A stretch of 13,271 nt of DNA. Source: Desulfovibrio sp. GTDB lineage: Bacteria > Desulfobacterota > Desulfovibrionia > Desulfovibrionales > Desulfovibrionaceae. The translations under genes were made by a program, and so were the position numbers. The notes beneath the pieces were generated by a model that searched no databases, was not told the origin of the DNA, and was given only the letters and a program-made list of their open reading frames with translations. The stretch spans positions 1 through 13,271 of the forward strand of contig VSMX01000058.1 in the NCBI GenBank assembly GCA_009773975.1, given 5' to 3'. Numbering within the stretch: the first letter of the stretch is position 1; every line of letters begins with the position of its first letter. Shown here piece after piece: positions 1 to 8,379 of this stretch.

Positions 1-1
1 C

Positions 2-1978
2 GCCAAAAAGAACAACCCCATTCCCACCACCAAGGTCCGCACCTACAATATCGATGCCGTCAAACTGGCCCAGGAGGTCGGCCTTGGCGGACGCATCAAC
101 ATGATCATGCAGACGGCCTTCTTCAAGCTGGCCGACGTCATCCCCTTTGACCAGGCCGTGGCCTACCTCAAGGAATCCATCCAGAAGACCTACGGCCTCA
201 AGGGCGAAAACGTTGTCAACATGAATATCTCGGCTGTGGAAAAAGCTGTGACAGGCCTCGAGGAAATCAAGTATCCCGAATCCTGGGCCACAACCACCGA
301 AGGAGCGGTTGTCACCCATCCCGACGATACCGACTATGTGCGCGACATTGTGCGGCCCATCCTTGCCCAGCAGGGCAAATACCTGCCCGTGTCCGCCATG
401 GATCCCGCGGGCTTCATGCCCCTTGGCACGGCTGCCTACGAAAAACGCGGCGTGGCCATCAAGATTCCCGAATGGAGTGGCGGCCACTGCATCCAGGGCT
501 GCCAGGGTTCCTTTGTTTGCCCCCATGCCGCCATCAGGCCTGTTGTGGCAACAGAAGAGGAACTGGCCGGCGCTCCGCAGACTTTCGAAACGAAAGATGC
601 CATCGGCAAGGAACTCAAGGGCCTCAAATTCCGCATCCAGGTTTATCCCCAGGATTGCCTTGGCTGCGGATCCTGCGTGCAGGTCTGCCCCGCCAAGGAA
701 AAGGCCCTGGTGATGAAGCCGCTTCCGGAACGTCTGGACGTGGAAGTCGCCAATCTCAAGTTCGCCCAGGAGAACGTCAGCCTCAAGGACGACCTGATGC
801 CACGCGACACGGTCAAGGGTTCCCAGCTGCAGCAGCCGCTGCATGAATTCTCCGGCGCCTGCGGCGGATGCGGCGAAACCCCGTATGTCAAGGTTCTGAC
901 CCAGCTCTTTGGCGAAAGGATGATAGTGGCCAACGCCACAGGCTGCTCCTCCATCTGGGGCGCTTCCTCACCGACCACGCCTTACTGCACGACCTTCAAG
1001 GACGGCTTCGGACCTGCCTGGGGCAACTCCCTTTTTGAAGACGCGGCCGAATACGGCTATGGCATCGAGGAAGCCTACTTTGCGCGCCGCAACCGCCTTG
1101 CGGCCATTGTGGCCGAGGCCCTCAAATGCGATTCCGCATCTCCCGAGCTCAAAGCCGCCCTGCAGGGCTGGCTGGACAACAAGGAAGACCCGGAAGGCTC
1201 CAGAAAGTTCGGCGAACAGATCATGGCCAATCTGGGCGACTTCGACTGCCAGCTGGCCAATGAGCTCTGGGAAATGGACGATCTTTACACCAAGAAGAGC
1301 GTCTGGATTTTCGGCGGCGACGGCTGGGGCTATGACATCGGTTACGGCGGCCTCGATCATGTGCTGGCCAGCGGCGCGGACATCAATGTGCTTCTGATGG
1401 ATACCGAGGTTTACTCCAATACAGGCGGCCAGTCCTCAAAGGCCACGCCGCTTGGCGCTGTCGCCCAGTTTGCGGCAGCCGGCAAGCGCATCGGCAAGAA
1501 GGATCTCGGACGCATGGCCATGACCTATGGTTATGTCTATGTGGCATCCATAGCCATGGGCGCCGACAAGCAACAGACCCTCAAGGCCTTCCGGGAAGCC
1601 GAAGCCTACAAGGGACCGTCGCTGATCATGGCCTATTGCCCCTGCATCAACCAGGGCATCAAGAAGGGCCTGGGCTGCAGCCAGCTTGAGGAAAAGGCAG
1701 CCGTCGAAATCGGCTACTGGCCGCTTTATCGCTACAATCCCGAACTCGCCGCCCAGAAGAAGAATCCTTTCCAGCTGGACAGCAAGGAGCCGAAAGGCGA
1801 TTTCCATGCCTTCCTGGAAGGCGAAAACCGCTATGCCTCCCTCGACAAGACGAGGCCGGAACTTTCGCCAATTCTCAAGAAGGATTTGCAGGAAGCCTAT
1901 ATGGAACGTTATGCTCTCTACAAGCAGCTTAGCGATCTCCCCTTCCCCGGTACATGGCCGGGCAAGGAAGAGGCATAG
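2..1978 (+). CDS. por: Pyruvate:ferredoxin (flavodoxin) oxidoreductase, C-terminal part, 5' end outside window
   Basis: Oxidative decarboxylation of pyruvate to acetyl-CoA and CO2 with reduction of ferredoxin or flavodoxin, in the cytoplasm. The frame is open from base 2, giving 658 visible residues; by alignment with remembered D. africanus PFOR (1232 aa) about 525 N-terminal residues are missing. Visible order: end of the gamma-type domain, a two-cluster ferredoxin domain (about 155-235), then the TPP-binding domain (about 285-560). The second ferredoxin motif is canonical, CLGCGSCVQVCP at 219-230. The first, CIQGCQGSFVCP at 163-174, has Gly where two of the four usual Cys stand. Ligands of the TPP-proximal cluster are all present: CGGCGE at 287, ATGCSSIW, and Cys548 in PCINQG. 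TPP motif GGDGWGYDIGYGG begins at 438, followed by YSNTGGQSS. It stops soon after the core, without the long C-terminal extension of the D. africanus enzyme. Followed by pta and ackA. Family certain; activity of the altered cluster is not. Confidence 0.96.
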   Translation, partial: AKKNNPIPTTKVRTYNIDAVKLAQEVGLGGRINMIMQTAFFKLADVIPFDQAVAYLKESIQKTYGLKGENVVNMNISAVEKAVTGLEEIKYPESWATTTEGAVVTHPDDTDYVRDIVRPILAQQGKYLPVSAMDPAGFMPLGTAAYEKRGVAIKIPEWSGGHCIQGCQGSFVCPHAAIRPVVATEEELAGAPQTFETKDAIGKELKGLKFRIQVYPQDCLGCGSCVQVCPAKEKALVMKPLPERLDVEVANLKFAQENVSLKDDLMPRDTVKGSQLQQPLHEFSGACGGCGETPYVKVLTQLFGERMIVANATGCSSIWGASSPTTPYCTTFKDGFGPAWGNSLFEDAAEYGYGIEEAYFARRNRLAAIVAEALKCDSASPELKAALQGWLDNKEDPEGSRKFGEQIMANLGDFDCQLANELWEMDDLYTKKSVWIFGGDGWGYDIGYGGLDHVLASGADINVLLMDTEVYSNTGGQSSKATPLGAVAQFAAAGKRIGKKDLGRMAMTYGYVYVASIAMGADKQQTLKAFREAEAYKGPSLIMAYCPCINQGIKKGLGCSQLEEKAAVEIGYWPLYRYNPELAAQKKNPFQLDSKEPKGDFHAFLEGENRYASLDKTRPELSPILKKDLQEAYMERYALYKQLSDLPFPGTWPGKEEA

Positions 1979-2002
1979 GCAATTTGACTGAATGAAACAC
2001 GG

Positions 2003-2027
2003 GGCGCGGCCATCTGGCCGCGCCTTT
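2003..2027 (+). terminator. Intercistronic hairpin between por and pta
   Basis: GGCGCGGCCA and TGGCCGCGCC form a perfect 10-bp inverted repeat around two bases (realistically 9 bp with a 4-nt loop), followed by only three T. It lies in the 65-nt gap before pta. The short T run suggests a leaky terminator or an mRNA processing or stability element, not a full stop. Its role is inferred. Confidence 0.45.
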
Positions 2028-2043
2028 GCGCCGGGGGGTATAA

Positions 2044-4155
2044 ATGAGACAGAATGCGCTCTATATTACAGCTACGGGGGCCATGTCCGGCAAAAGCGCG
2101 GTCGCGCTTGGCGTCATGCAGATGCTTACGCGCACCATGCGCAGCGTTGCCATATTTCGTCCCATCATCAACGAACCCCAGCTTGATGCCCGTGATCCCG
2201 ATATCAATCTGCTGATCACCCATTTCAAGCTGGATATGGAATATGCCGATGCCTTTGCCTACACGCAGGCGGAAGCCCGCGACATTATCAACAAGGGATC
2301 CCGCAACCTGCTTGTCGAAAACATAATCCAGAAATACAAAAAACTGCTCCAGACCCACGATTTCGTGCTGTGCATAGGCACGGATTTTCTGGGCAAGGAC
2401 CCTGTTTTCGAATTCGAGCTGAATGCGGAAATTTCGGCCAATCTGGGCTGCCCGGTAATGCTGGTTACCAGCGGAGAGGACGCGACGGCCAGGGATATTT
2501 CGGATTCCCTGCAGCTTGTAATGGAAAGCCTGGAGCCATATTCCCTGGATGTTGTCGCCACAATAATCAATCGTTCCGGCCTTAGCCAGACCGAGCTCGA
2601 CGAATTGCGCAAGCAGCTTTCGCAAAATGGCGAAAACGCCCTGATTTACGCGGTTCCGAATGATCCGGCAATCGGCCGCGCCACGATGAACGACGTGAAA
2701 AAGGGACTCCGGGCCGAGGTGCTTTTTGGCTCCAGCCATATGGACAAACTGGTTGGCGACTATCTTGTCGCGGCCATGCATGTCGATAATTTCCTGAATT
2801 ATATCGAAAAGGATCAGCTGATCATCACGCCGGGCGACCGCACCGACATTTTGCTGGCCGCCATTGCCTCGCGTCTTTCATCGGCCACGCCCGACATTGC
2901 CGGCGTGCTTTTGACAGGCGGCCTGCAGCCGCCGGAAAGCGTGTACAGGCTGGTCGAAGGCTGGAGCGGTTCCCCCTTGCCGATTCTTTCCACAAAGAAT
3001 CACACCTACCGCACCATCATGGCCCTGCAGGAAATCTACGGCCTCATCGAGCCGGGCGACACCCGCAAAATCAATACGGTGCTTGGGCTTTTCGAACATT
3101 ATGTCAACGGCAAGGAAATCGCCAACCGCATCCTGGCCGAGGGCAAATCCAACCGCATGACTCCGATGATGTTCGAATTCGAGCTTATCGAGAGGGCGAA
3201 AAGCGACCCGCAGCGCATTGTTCTGGCCGAAGGCGAGGAAGAGCGCATTTTGCGCGCGACGGATATTTTGCTGCGCCGCGAAGTGGCGGAAATCATACTT
3301 CTCGGCAATGTCGAAACCATCAGGTCCAAAGCCAGCGCGCTAAATCTGGATATTGCCAGGGCCACGCTGATTGATCCCGTGAAGTCTCCCAAATTCGACG
3401 AATATGCCAGGGCCTATCATGAATTCAGGAAGGCCAAGGGCATTACGCCCGAACAGGCGCGGGACATCATGAGCGACGCCACCTATTACGGCACGATGAT
3501 GGTCAAGCTGGACGACGCGGACGGCATGGTTTCCGGGGCTGTCAACACAACGGCGCACACAATCCGCCCGGCATTCGAGTTTATCAAGACCAAACCCGGT
3601 TTTTCCGTGGTCAGCTCCGTCTTTTTGATGTGCCTCAAGGACAGGGTGCTGGTTTTTGGCGACTGCGCGGTCAATCCCAATCCAACCGCCCAGCAGCTTG
3701 CAGAAATTGCCATTGCCAGCGCGCATACCGCACAGGTTTTCGGCATTGTGCCCCGCGTGGCCATGCTTTCCTATTCCACGGGCACGTCCGGCAAGGGCAC
3801 GGATGTGGACAAGGTTGTCGAGGCAACCAAAATCGCCAGGGAAATGGCGCCGGATCTTGCCCTTGAAGGGCCGCTGCAATATGATGCCGCAATCGATCCC
3901 ATTGTTGCCAAAACCAAGCTTCCCGGCAGCCAGGTCGCGGGCCGGGCAACCGTGTTCATCTTCCCGGATCTCAATACGGGCAACAATACTTACAAGGCCG
4001 TGCAGAGGGCGGCCCAGGCAATTGCCATCGGCCCCGTGCTCCAGGGCCTGAACAAGCCTGTAAATGATCTTTCACGCGGCTGTCTTGTTCCAGATATCGT
4101 CAACACTGTCGCCATTACGGCCGTCCAGGCCGCGGCCGACAAAAAAGCGAAATAA
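2044..4155 (+). CDS. pta: Phosphate acetyltransferase, long form with N-terminal P-loop and DRTGG domains
   Basis: Converts acetyl-CoA and phosphate to acetyl phosphate and CoA, the middle step of the pyruvate-to-acetate route. At 703 aa it matches the long (E. coli-like) class. Order of domains: an N-terminal BioD-like P-loop domain (YITATGAMSGKSA, residues 7-19), a DRTGG-type regulatory domain (GDRTDI at 264, then LLTGG), and the catalytic PTA/PTB domain from about 372 to the end, with AEGEEERILRA, DGMVSGAVNTTAHTIRP, YSTGTSGKG and the conserved end PVNDLSRGCLVPDIVNT. The start is the first ATG preceding the P-loop. Its Shine-Dalgarno is poor, a run of six G at 2033-2038. It lies 65 nt after por and 24 nt before ackA, so pta-ackA are almost surely one transcript, possibly with por upstream. 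Confidence 0.97.
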   Translation: MRQNALYITATGAMSGKSAVALGVMQMLTRTMRSVAIFRPIINEPQLDARDPDINLLITHFKLDMEYADAFAYTQAEARDIINKGSRNLLVENIIQKYKKLLQTHDFVLCIGTDFLGKDPVFEFELNAEISANLGCPVMLVTSGEDATARDISDSLQLVMESLEPYSLDVVATIINRSGLSQTELDELRKQLSQNGENALIYAVPNDPAIGRATMNDVKKGLRAEVLFGSSHMDKLVGDYLVAAMHVDNFLNYIEKDQLIITPGDRTDILLAAIASRLSSATPDIAGVLLTGGLQPPESVYRLVEGWSGSPLPILSTKNHTYRTIMALQEIYGLIEPGDTRKINTVLGLFEHYVNGKEIANRILAEGKSNRMTPMMFEFELIERAKSDPQRIVLAEGEEERILRATDILLRREVAEIILLGNVETIRSKASALNLDIARATLIDPVKSPKFDEYARAYHEFRKAKGITPEQARDIMSDATYYGTMMVKLDDADGMVSGAVNTTAHTIRPAFEFIKTKPGFSVVSSVFLMCLKDRVLVFGDCAVNPNPTAQQLAEIAIASAHTAQVFGIVPRVAMLSYSTGTSGKGTDVDKVVEATKIAREMAPDLALEGPLQYDAAIDPIVAKTKLPGSQVAGRATVFIFPDLNTGNNTYKAVQRAAQAIAIGPVLQGLNKPVNDLSRGCLVPDIVNTVAITAVQAAADKKAK

Positions 4156-4179
4156 AAAGCAATACAGAAAAGGAATATC

Positions 4180-5394
4180 ATGAAGATACTTGTAATCAAT
4201 GCCGGCTCTTCCTCCTGCAAATATCAGCTCATCGACATGGGCGACAAAACAGTTCTCTGCTCCGGCCTTGCCGAACGCATTGGCCTGGAAAAGGGCAAGC
4301 TGACGCACAAGATCATGCCCGATTCCGACAAGGAGCAGAAAATTGTGCGCGACGAGTATTTCCCAACCCATGTCGAGGCCATGGAACTGGTCATTTCGCT
4401 GCTGATTGATCCGAAGATCGGCGTGATCAAGGACAAGAAGGAAATCAACGGCATAGGCCATCGCGTGCTGCACGGGGGCGAGGAAATCACGCAGCCCGTC
4501 CTCGTGGATAAGCGCGTCAGGCAGGTCATCAAGGATAACTTCCTGCTTGGCCCCCTGCATAATCCCGCCAATCTCATGGGCATTGAAGTCTGCGAAAAGC
4601 TCTTCCCCGGTGTGCCCAATGTGGCGGTTTTCGATACGGAATTCGGCGTGGCCGGCTTGCCGCCGGAAGCCTATATCTACGCGCTGCCATACGCCATGTA
4701 TACCGAACTGCATGTGCGCCGCTATGGCTTCCACGGCACTTCCCACAAATTCATTGCCAGGAAAACGGCCGAATTCCTGAAAAAACCCCAGAACGAACTG
4801 CGCTCCATAACCATGCACCTTGGCAATGGCTCATCCATGACCTGCGTGAAGGACGGCAAATGCTACGATACCAGCATGGGCCTCACTCCTCTCGAAGGCC
4901 TTGTCATGGGCACGCGTTGCGGCAGCATTGACCCGGCCATCGTCCCCTTTATGGAAGAAAAAATGAAATACACCCCGGCCGAAGCCGATGCCGTGATGAA
5001 CAAGCAGTCCGGGCTGTTCGGCATTTGCGGGATGACCGACATGCGCGATGTGCATGCGGCGGCCGAAAATGGCGACGAAAAGGCCGGCCTGGCCGTGAAA
5101 ATGCTGGTTCGCAGCATTCGCAAAACACTGGGCGCATATGTGTTCTTGCTGGACGGCAATCTCGATTCCATTGTCTTTACGGCCGGCATCGGCGAAAACG
5201 ACGCCATTGTGCGCTCAATGGTCTGCAAGGATCTCAAGGGGATGGGCATTGAGCTTGACGAAAAGGAAAATGCCGAGCGCAAGCCCGGCGCGCGCGTCAT
5301 TTCCACGCCCAATAGCCGCATCAAGGTCCTGATTATCCCGACCAATGAGGAACTGGAAATAGCTGAAGCCACCGTAAAGGTGCTGGGGCTTTAA
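4180..5394 (+). CDS. ackA: Acetate kinase
   Basis: Transfers phosphate from acetyl phosphate to ADP, giving acetate and ATP (substrate-level phosphorylation) in the cytoplasm. At 404 aa it is full length for the ASKHA-fold family. Visible motifs: MKILVINAGSSSCKY at the N-terminus (Asn7), GHRVLHGG with Arg95, FDTEFG with the catalytic-type Asp152, FHGTSHK with His185, HLGNGSS near 213, DTSMGLTPLEG from 230, and GIGEND with Glu339 for metal binding. The stretch FDTEFGVAGLPPEAY departs from the common FDTAFH-TMP form but keeps the Asp. The start ATG has AGGAA seven to eight bases upstream. It ends the por-pta-ackA module and is followed by a strong terminator. Confidence 0.97.
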   Translation: MKILVINAGSSSCKYQLIDMGDKTVLCSGLAERIGLEKGKLTHKIMPDSDKEQKIVRDEYFPTHVEAMELVISLLIDPKIGVIKDKKEINGIGHRVLHGGEEITQPVLVDKRVRQVIKDNFLLGPLHNPANLMGIEVCEKLFPGVPNVAVFDTEFGVAGLPPEAYIYALPYAMYTELHVRRYGFHGTSHKFIARKTAEFLKKPQNELRSITMHLGNGSSMTCVKDGKCYDTSMGLTPLEGLVMGTRCGSIDPAIVPFMEEKMKYTPAEADAVMNKQSGLFGICGMTDMRDVHAAAENGDEKAGLAVKMLVRSIRKTLGAYVFLLDGNLDSIVFTAGIGENDAIVRSMVCKDLKGMGIELDEKENAERKPGARVISTPNSRIKVLIIPTNEELEIAEATVKVLGL

Positions 5395-5430
5395 GCTTAT
5401 TGCTGCTTTGGGGCTGCAGCCACAAACCCT

Positions 5431-5459
5431 GCCTGGGGCCCCCTGGGCTCCCAGGCCCC
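5431..5459 (+). repeat. GC-rich inverted repeat downstream of ackA
   Basis: CCTGGG (5442-5447) and CCCAGG (5450-5455) face each other across two bases. GCCTGGG at 5431-5437 can alternatively pair with CCCAGGC at 5450-5456. It has no T run and lies about 25 bp before the real terminator. It may protect the 3' end of the mRNA. Confidence 0.4.
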
Positions 5460-5481
5460 CCCTATTCAGGCATTTGCCATA

Positions 5482-5510
5482 AAAAAGGCGGCATTAAATA
5501 CCGCCTTTTT
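5482..5510. terminator. Bidirectional rho-independent terminator
   Basis: AAAAAGGCGG (5482-5491) and CCGCCTTTTT (5501-5510) form a perfect 10-bp stem around a 9-nt loop, with a T run on either strand. It lies between the ends of the converging ackA and NifX/NifB-like genes and can stop both transcripts. Confidence 0.9.
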
Positions 5511-5535
5511 GTTATTATTGGAAAAGGATTAAATT

Positions 5536-5931
5536 CTAGTGGCCGTGATGTCCGCAGTTGCCCTTGCAAAGCTGATCACTGCCAAAGGCCACTAGCTTGC
5601 CGTCAATGAAAGCCTGCAGGGCGTCCTTTACTGTCGTCTGGCCAGTTGAATAATATACCTTGATGCCGGCTTCCTGCATGGCGGCCAGGGGACGCATGCC
5701 CATGCCGCCGGCCAGCAGGACGGTTACGCCCTGTTTGGCCAGTTCCTGCACAGGCTGCACGCAGCCGCCGTGTTCATGCCCCTTGTTGGCTTCCACCTTT
5801 ATATCGCCGATAGAGCCGTTTTCCACCCTGGCCACAGTGTAGGCGGCGCAATGGCCAAAATGCGCGCTGGGCGCGGCATCAAGGCCGCCTGGAGCCTCGG
5901 ATGGAACGGCCACAAGAATGCTTTCGCTCAT
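5536..5931 (-). CDS. NifX/NifB-like small protein (dinitrogenase Fe-Mo cofactor domain)
   Basis: A 131-aa stand-alone protein of the NifX/NifB/VnfX/MTH1175 fold (PF02579 type), cytosolic. Visible: the N-terminal strand SILVAVPSE, the conserved HFGHC at 24-28, a GHEHGGC stretch (51-57), the family hallmark GGMGMRP (75-81) before a helix, and a Cys/His-rich tail with C122, C126 and the final GHHGH, which could bind a metal. Relatives in sulfate reducers include the orange-protein group that binds a Mo/Cu cluster, but no nif or ORP neighbour is seen, so the cargo is unknown. The start ATG has AGGAGA seven bases upstream and its own promoter. It lies 99 bp downstream of lgt on the same strand. 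Confidence 0.88.
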   Translation of the reverse strand: MSESILVAVPSEAPGGLDAAPSAHFGHCAAYTVARVENGSIGDIKVEANKGHEHGGCVQPVQELAKQGVTVLLAGGMGMRPLAAMQEAGIKVYYSTGQTTVKDALQAFIDGKLVAFGSDQLCKGNCGHHGH

Positions 5932-5964
5932 TATGTTATCTCCTGTATGCGTTTTTTGTGCTGG

Positions 5965-5993
5965 AAAATATGCAGTGAATCGTTTTGTGTCAA
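5965..5993 (-). promoter_or_regulatory. Sigma-70-type promoter of the NifX/NifB-like gene
   Basis: On the minus strand TTGACA (5993-5988), a 17-nt spacer and TATTTT (5970-5965) precede the start codon by about 34 nt. The -35 is perfect and the -10 has four of six consensus bases. This argues that the gene can be expressed separately from the moaC-lgt operon. Confidence 0.65.
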
Positions 5994-6030
5994 TGCCCTG
6001 CCGGAAAGTTTCTCATATATCAGCCGCGCA

Positions 6031-6810
6031 TCAGGAACGAACATCATTCACGGTTCTTGCCAGCAGCCAGATGCCCAGGGCGATCAGCGGCAGGCAGAGC
6101 AGCTGCCCCATTGTCAGCCAGCCAAAGGCAAGATAGCCTATATGGGCATCCGGCAGGCGCACAAACTCCACAAGGAATCTGGCAATGCCGTAGCCGAGCG
6201 CGAACAGGCCCGAAACAGCGCCGGGCTTGCGCGGCTTTGAGGAATAGATCCAGAGGATGACAAAGAGCAAAAGCCCCTCGAGCAGGGCTTCATAAAGCTG
6301 GGATGGATGCCGGGGCAGCGGGCCGGCATTGGGAAAAACAATGCCCCAGGGCAAATCTGTTGTCTTGCCCCAAAGCTCGCCATTGATGAAATTGCCAATT
6401 CGGCCCCAGAAAATGGCCTGGGGCACAAGCGGGGCTACAAAATCCGAAATCTGCAGAAAAGCGCGTTTGCGGCTGTGGGCAAAATATAAAAAGGCCGCGG
6501 CAACGCCCAGAAGCCCGCCGTGGAAGGACATTCCCCCGTGCCAGATCTTGAGGATCTCGGAGGGATTGTTGATATATGAGGAAAGATCGTAAAAAAGCAC
6601 ATAGCCGAGCCGGCCGCCGATAATCGCGCCCAGCATTGTCCAGGTCAGCAAATCGTCAACTTCGGTCTTGCTCCAGCCGGAATTCGGCTTGCCGGCCCGG
6701 TAGCGCCCGAGGCACCAGCCAACGGCAAAGCCGACCAGGTACATCAGGCCATACCAGTGGAATTCGAAATTGCCAAAGGAAAATGCAACGGGATCAAATC
6801 GCGCCGTCAT
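6031..6810 (-). CDS. lgt: Prolipoprotein diacylglyceryl transferase
   Basis: Integral inner-membrane enzyme that moves diacylglyceryl from phosphatidylglycerol onto the lipobox cysteine of prolipoproteins. It has 259 aa, normal to slightly short. Visible: the Lgt signature block HGGMSFHGGL (91-100, with the His matching E. coli H103), GRIGNFINGELWG (136-148) containing the essential Arg, Asn and Glu, RHPSQLYEALLEG (167-179), and RFLVEFVR (211-218) with the second key Arg. Several hydrophobic segments fit a seven-pass protein (for example 18-35, 55-75, 98-111, 176-190, 228-252). Its ATG overlaps the moaC stop in ATGA, and there is no clear Shine-Dalgarno, so translation is probably coupled. 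A predicted lipoprotein, its type of substrate, is encoded at the head of the same operon. Confidence 0.97.
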   Translation of the reverse strand: MTARFDPVAFSFGNFEFHWYGLMYLVGFAVGWCLGRYRAGKPNSGWSKTEVDDLLTWTMLGAIIGGRLGYVLFYDLSSYINNPSEILKIWHGGMSFHGGLLGVAAAFLYFAHSRKRAFLQISDFVAPLVPQAIFWGRIGNFINGELWGKTTDLPWGIVFPNAGPLPRHPSQLYEALLEGLLLFVILWIYSSKPRKPGAVSGLFALGYGIARFLVEFVRLPDAHIGYLAFGWLTMGQLLCLPLIALGIWLLARTVNDVRS

Positions 6811-7292
6811 GATCTTTTTGCGCGGAACTCGCCGCTCTTGCCGCCATTTTTATAGAGCAGACGCACATTACTGATTACAATGTCCCGCTGCGCGGCCTTG
6901 CACATGTCATAAATTATCGCGGCTGCTGTCTGGACGGCAATAATTGCCTCCATCTCAACCCCCGTCTGGCCTGTGCTGCGTGTTTCCGCCTCAATGCGGA
7001 TGCTTGCGGGATCATGCCTTGTTTCAAAGCGGATATCGGCGTATGACAAGCCAAGGCTGTGGCAAAGCGGAATTAGTTCGTCGGTTCGCTTTGCTGCCAG
7101 TATGCCCCCCGCCTTCGCGCAAACAAGGGCGTCCCCCTTGGGCAGGGCCTGCTTTTCCAGAAGGCCGAGCGTTTCTTCGGAAAGTTCGACCACTGCTTCC
7201 GCAACCGCCACCCGCCGGGTAATTTTTTTATCGCCCACATCGACCATTTTCAGGCCGCCGTCCTGGCCTATATGGCTCAATTGTTTTTCCAT
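6807..7292 (-). CDS. moaC: Cyclic pyranopterin monophosphate synthase
   Basis: Second step of molybdenum cofactor synthesis, turning the MoaA product into cyclic pyranopterin monophosphate in the cytosol. From this start it has 161 aa, the same length as E. coli MoaC, and begins MEKQLSHI like the E. coli MSQLTHI. An ATG seven codons upstream (7313) lacks a Shine-Dalgarno, whereas this one overlaps the upstream stop (TGATG) with GGTGGGA before it. Motifs: AAKRTDELIPLCHSL with His78, TGVEMEA (110-116), YDMCKA with Asp129 and Lys132 of the active site, and GGKSG near the end. The usual Pro of LCHPL is Ser here, outside the catalytic set. Molybdenum and tungsten enzymes (formate dehydrogenases) would be the consumers in a sulfate reducer. 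Confidence 0.97.
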   Translation of the reverse strand: MEKQLSHIGQDGGLKMVDVGDKKITRRVAVAEAVVELSEETLGLLEKQALPKGDALVCAKAGGILAAKRTDELIPLCHSLGLSYADIRFETRHDPASIRIEAETRSTGQTGVEMEAIIAVQTAAAIIYDMCKAAQRDIVISNVRLLYKNGGKSGEFRAKRS

Positions 7293-8377
7293 CAGCGTAA
7301 TCCCACCAGCCATTCAAGGAATTCGGGTTTATGGATCGGGTCGGGCCTGTGCCAGCCGGAATCCCTGCCACTGTCGGAAAACCGCAGGCGCACAAGCTCG
7401 GGCGCGTCATTGCGCCCCAGACCAGTCATCAGCAAAAAAGGCAGATCGGCATCCGGCCGCATGGCCAGAATTTTTTGCACAAATTCCAGATTGCTGCCGA
7501 AGCGCAAATCATAAAACAGTCTGTAATCCGGATTGTCGCTGTCTTTCGGCAAAAAAGAAGGCCGCAAGCCGTCCATGACAGGCAGCACGGCAAAGTCGAA
7601 AAACACTGCGCATTCCGTTGACCTTGCCATGAGGGAATCTACAAGTTCTTTTGGCGCGGCCGGGTGAATATCTTCCGCCGTGCGCGGTTTTCCGAGGGCG
7701 TCGAGACCCTGGCTGCGCACGGTGAAGACGCCGTCTTTTTCCTCTTCGAAAATCATGCGCCAGAAAAATGGCGCAAATGCGTCAGGCAGAACATGGATTC
7801 TATCAACATTGCGGTTTTCCGCCTCAAAACGGGCTTCCGCCTGGCCGGTATGCCAGGCATTCAGGGCTATGCCCGCTGCGGGATAGAAAAAAATCCAGGC
7901 AAAAACCAGCAGAATCAGGCGCCGTTTGCCGTGCCAGAGAAAAATGCCAAGCAGCAGGGGAATGGTCACCAGAAGATCTATTATATAGATGCTGTTCAAA
8001 CGCACCCTGTAATGCGAAAAAGGCAAAAAGATCATCGTGCCGTAGGTTGTAACCACGTCGAGCCAGTCATGCAGCCAGATCATGCCGATGCAAAAAAGCC
8101 AGACCTGCCAGAATTTCCAGTAGCCGGGCGTGGACTTTCGCCACAGGGGCCAGCAAAACAGCGCCAGAATGAAGCCGAAAACTGGGGAAGCGGCAAGAGC
8201 GTGGGTAATGCCGCGGTGCAGAAGCAAAACATCCAGGGGACTATGGCAAAAAACCAGGTCAATATCGGGCGATGCGCAGGCCAGGGCGGCCAGGGGAAGG
8301 GCCCAGGCCGTGGCCGGACGGCTGCGCAGGGCCATGAGGGCGATTGCGCCGCTTGCTGCGTGAGATACAGGATCCAT
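7292..8377 (-). CDS. DUF457/YdjM-like membrane-bound metal-dependent hydrolase
   Basis: A 361-aa inner-membrane protein of the YdjM/DUF457 (PF04307) group, whose substrate is not known. Visible: N-terminal DPVSHAASG with His6, ASPDID (35-40), HRGITHAL (54-61) and HDWLDVVTTYGT (103-114). These His/Asp motifs lie next to membrane segments (about 24-36, 63-78, 92-102, 130-148, 154-171) and are the proposed metal ligands of the family. Residues from about 175 to the end form a hydrophilic domain of unrecognised fold. The Shine-Dalgarno is weak, and the start is 2 nt after the lipoprotein stop, so coupling is likely. The stop overlaps the moaC start by one base. Confidence 0.85.
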   Translation of the reverse strand: MDPVSHAASGAIALMALRSRPATAWALPLAALACASPDIDLVFCHSPLDVLLLHRGITHALAASPVFGFILALFCWPLWRKSTPGYWKFWQVWLFCIGMIWLHDWLDVVTTYGTMIFLPFSHYRVRLNSIYIIDLLVTIPLLLGIFLWHGKRRLILLVFAWIFFYPAAGIALNAWHTGQAEARFEAENRNVDRIHVLPDAFAPFFWRMIFEEEKDGVFTVRSQGLDALGKPRTAEDIHPAAPKELVDSLMARSTECAVFFDFAVLPVMDGLRPSFLPKDSDNPDYRLFYDLRFGSNLEFVQKILAMRPDADLPFLLMTGLGRNDAPELVRLRFSDSGRDSGWHRPDPIHKPEFLEWLVGLR

Positions 8378-8379
8378 AA

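Noticed and set aside
1918..2781. 287-codon open frame on the minus strand
   Set aside because: Opposite pta and the end of por, which carry clear family motifs; no recognisable domain or start signal of its own.
4072..4818. 248-codon open frame on the minus strand
   Set aside because: Shadow of pta/ackA, both well-supported on the plus strand.
7293..7313. Start of moaC seven codons earlier
   Set aside because: No Shine-Dalgarno there, and length and N-terminus match E. coli MoaC from 7292.
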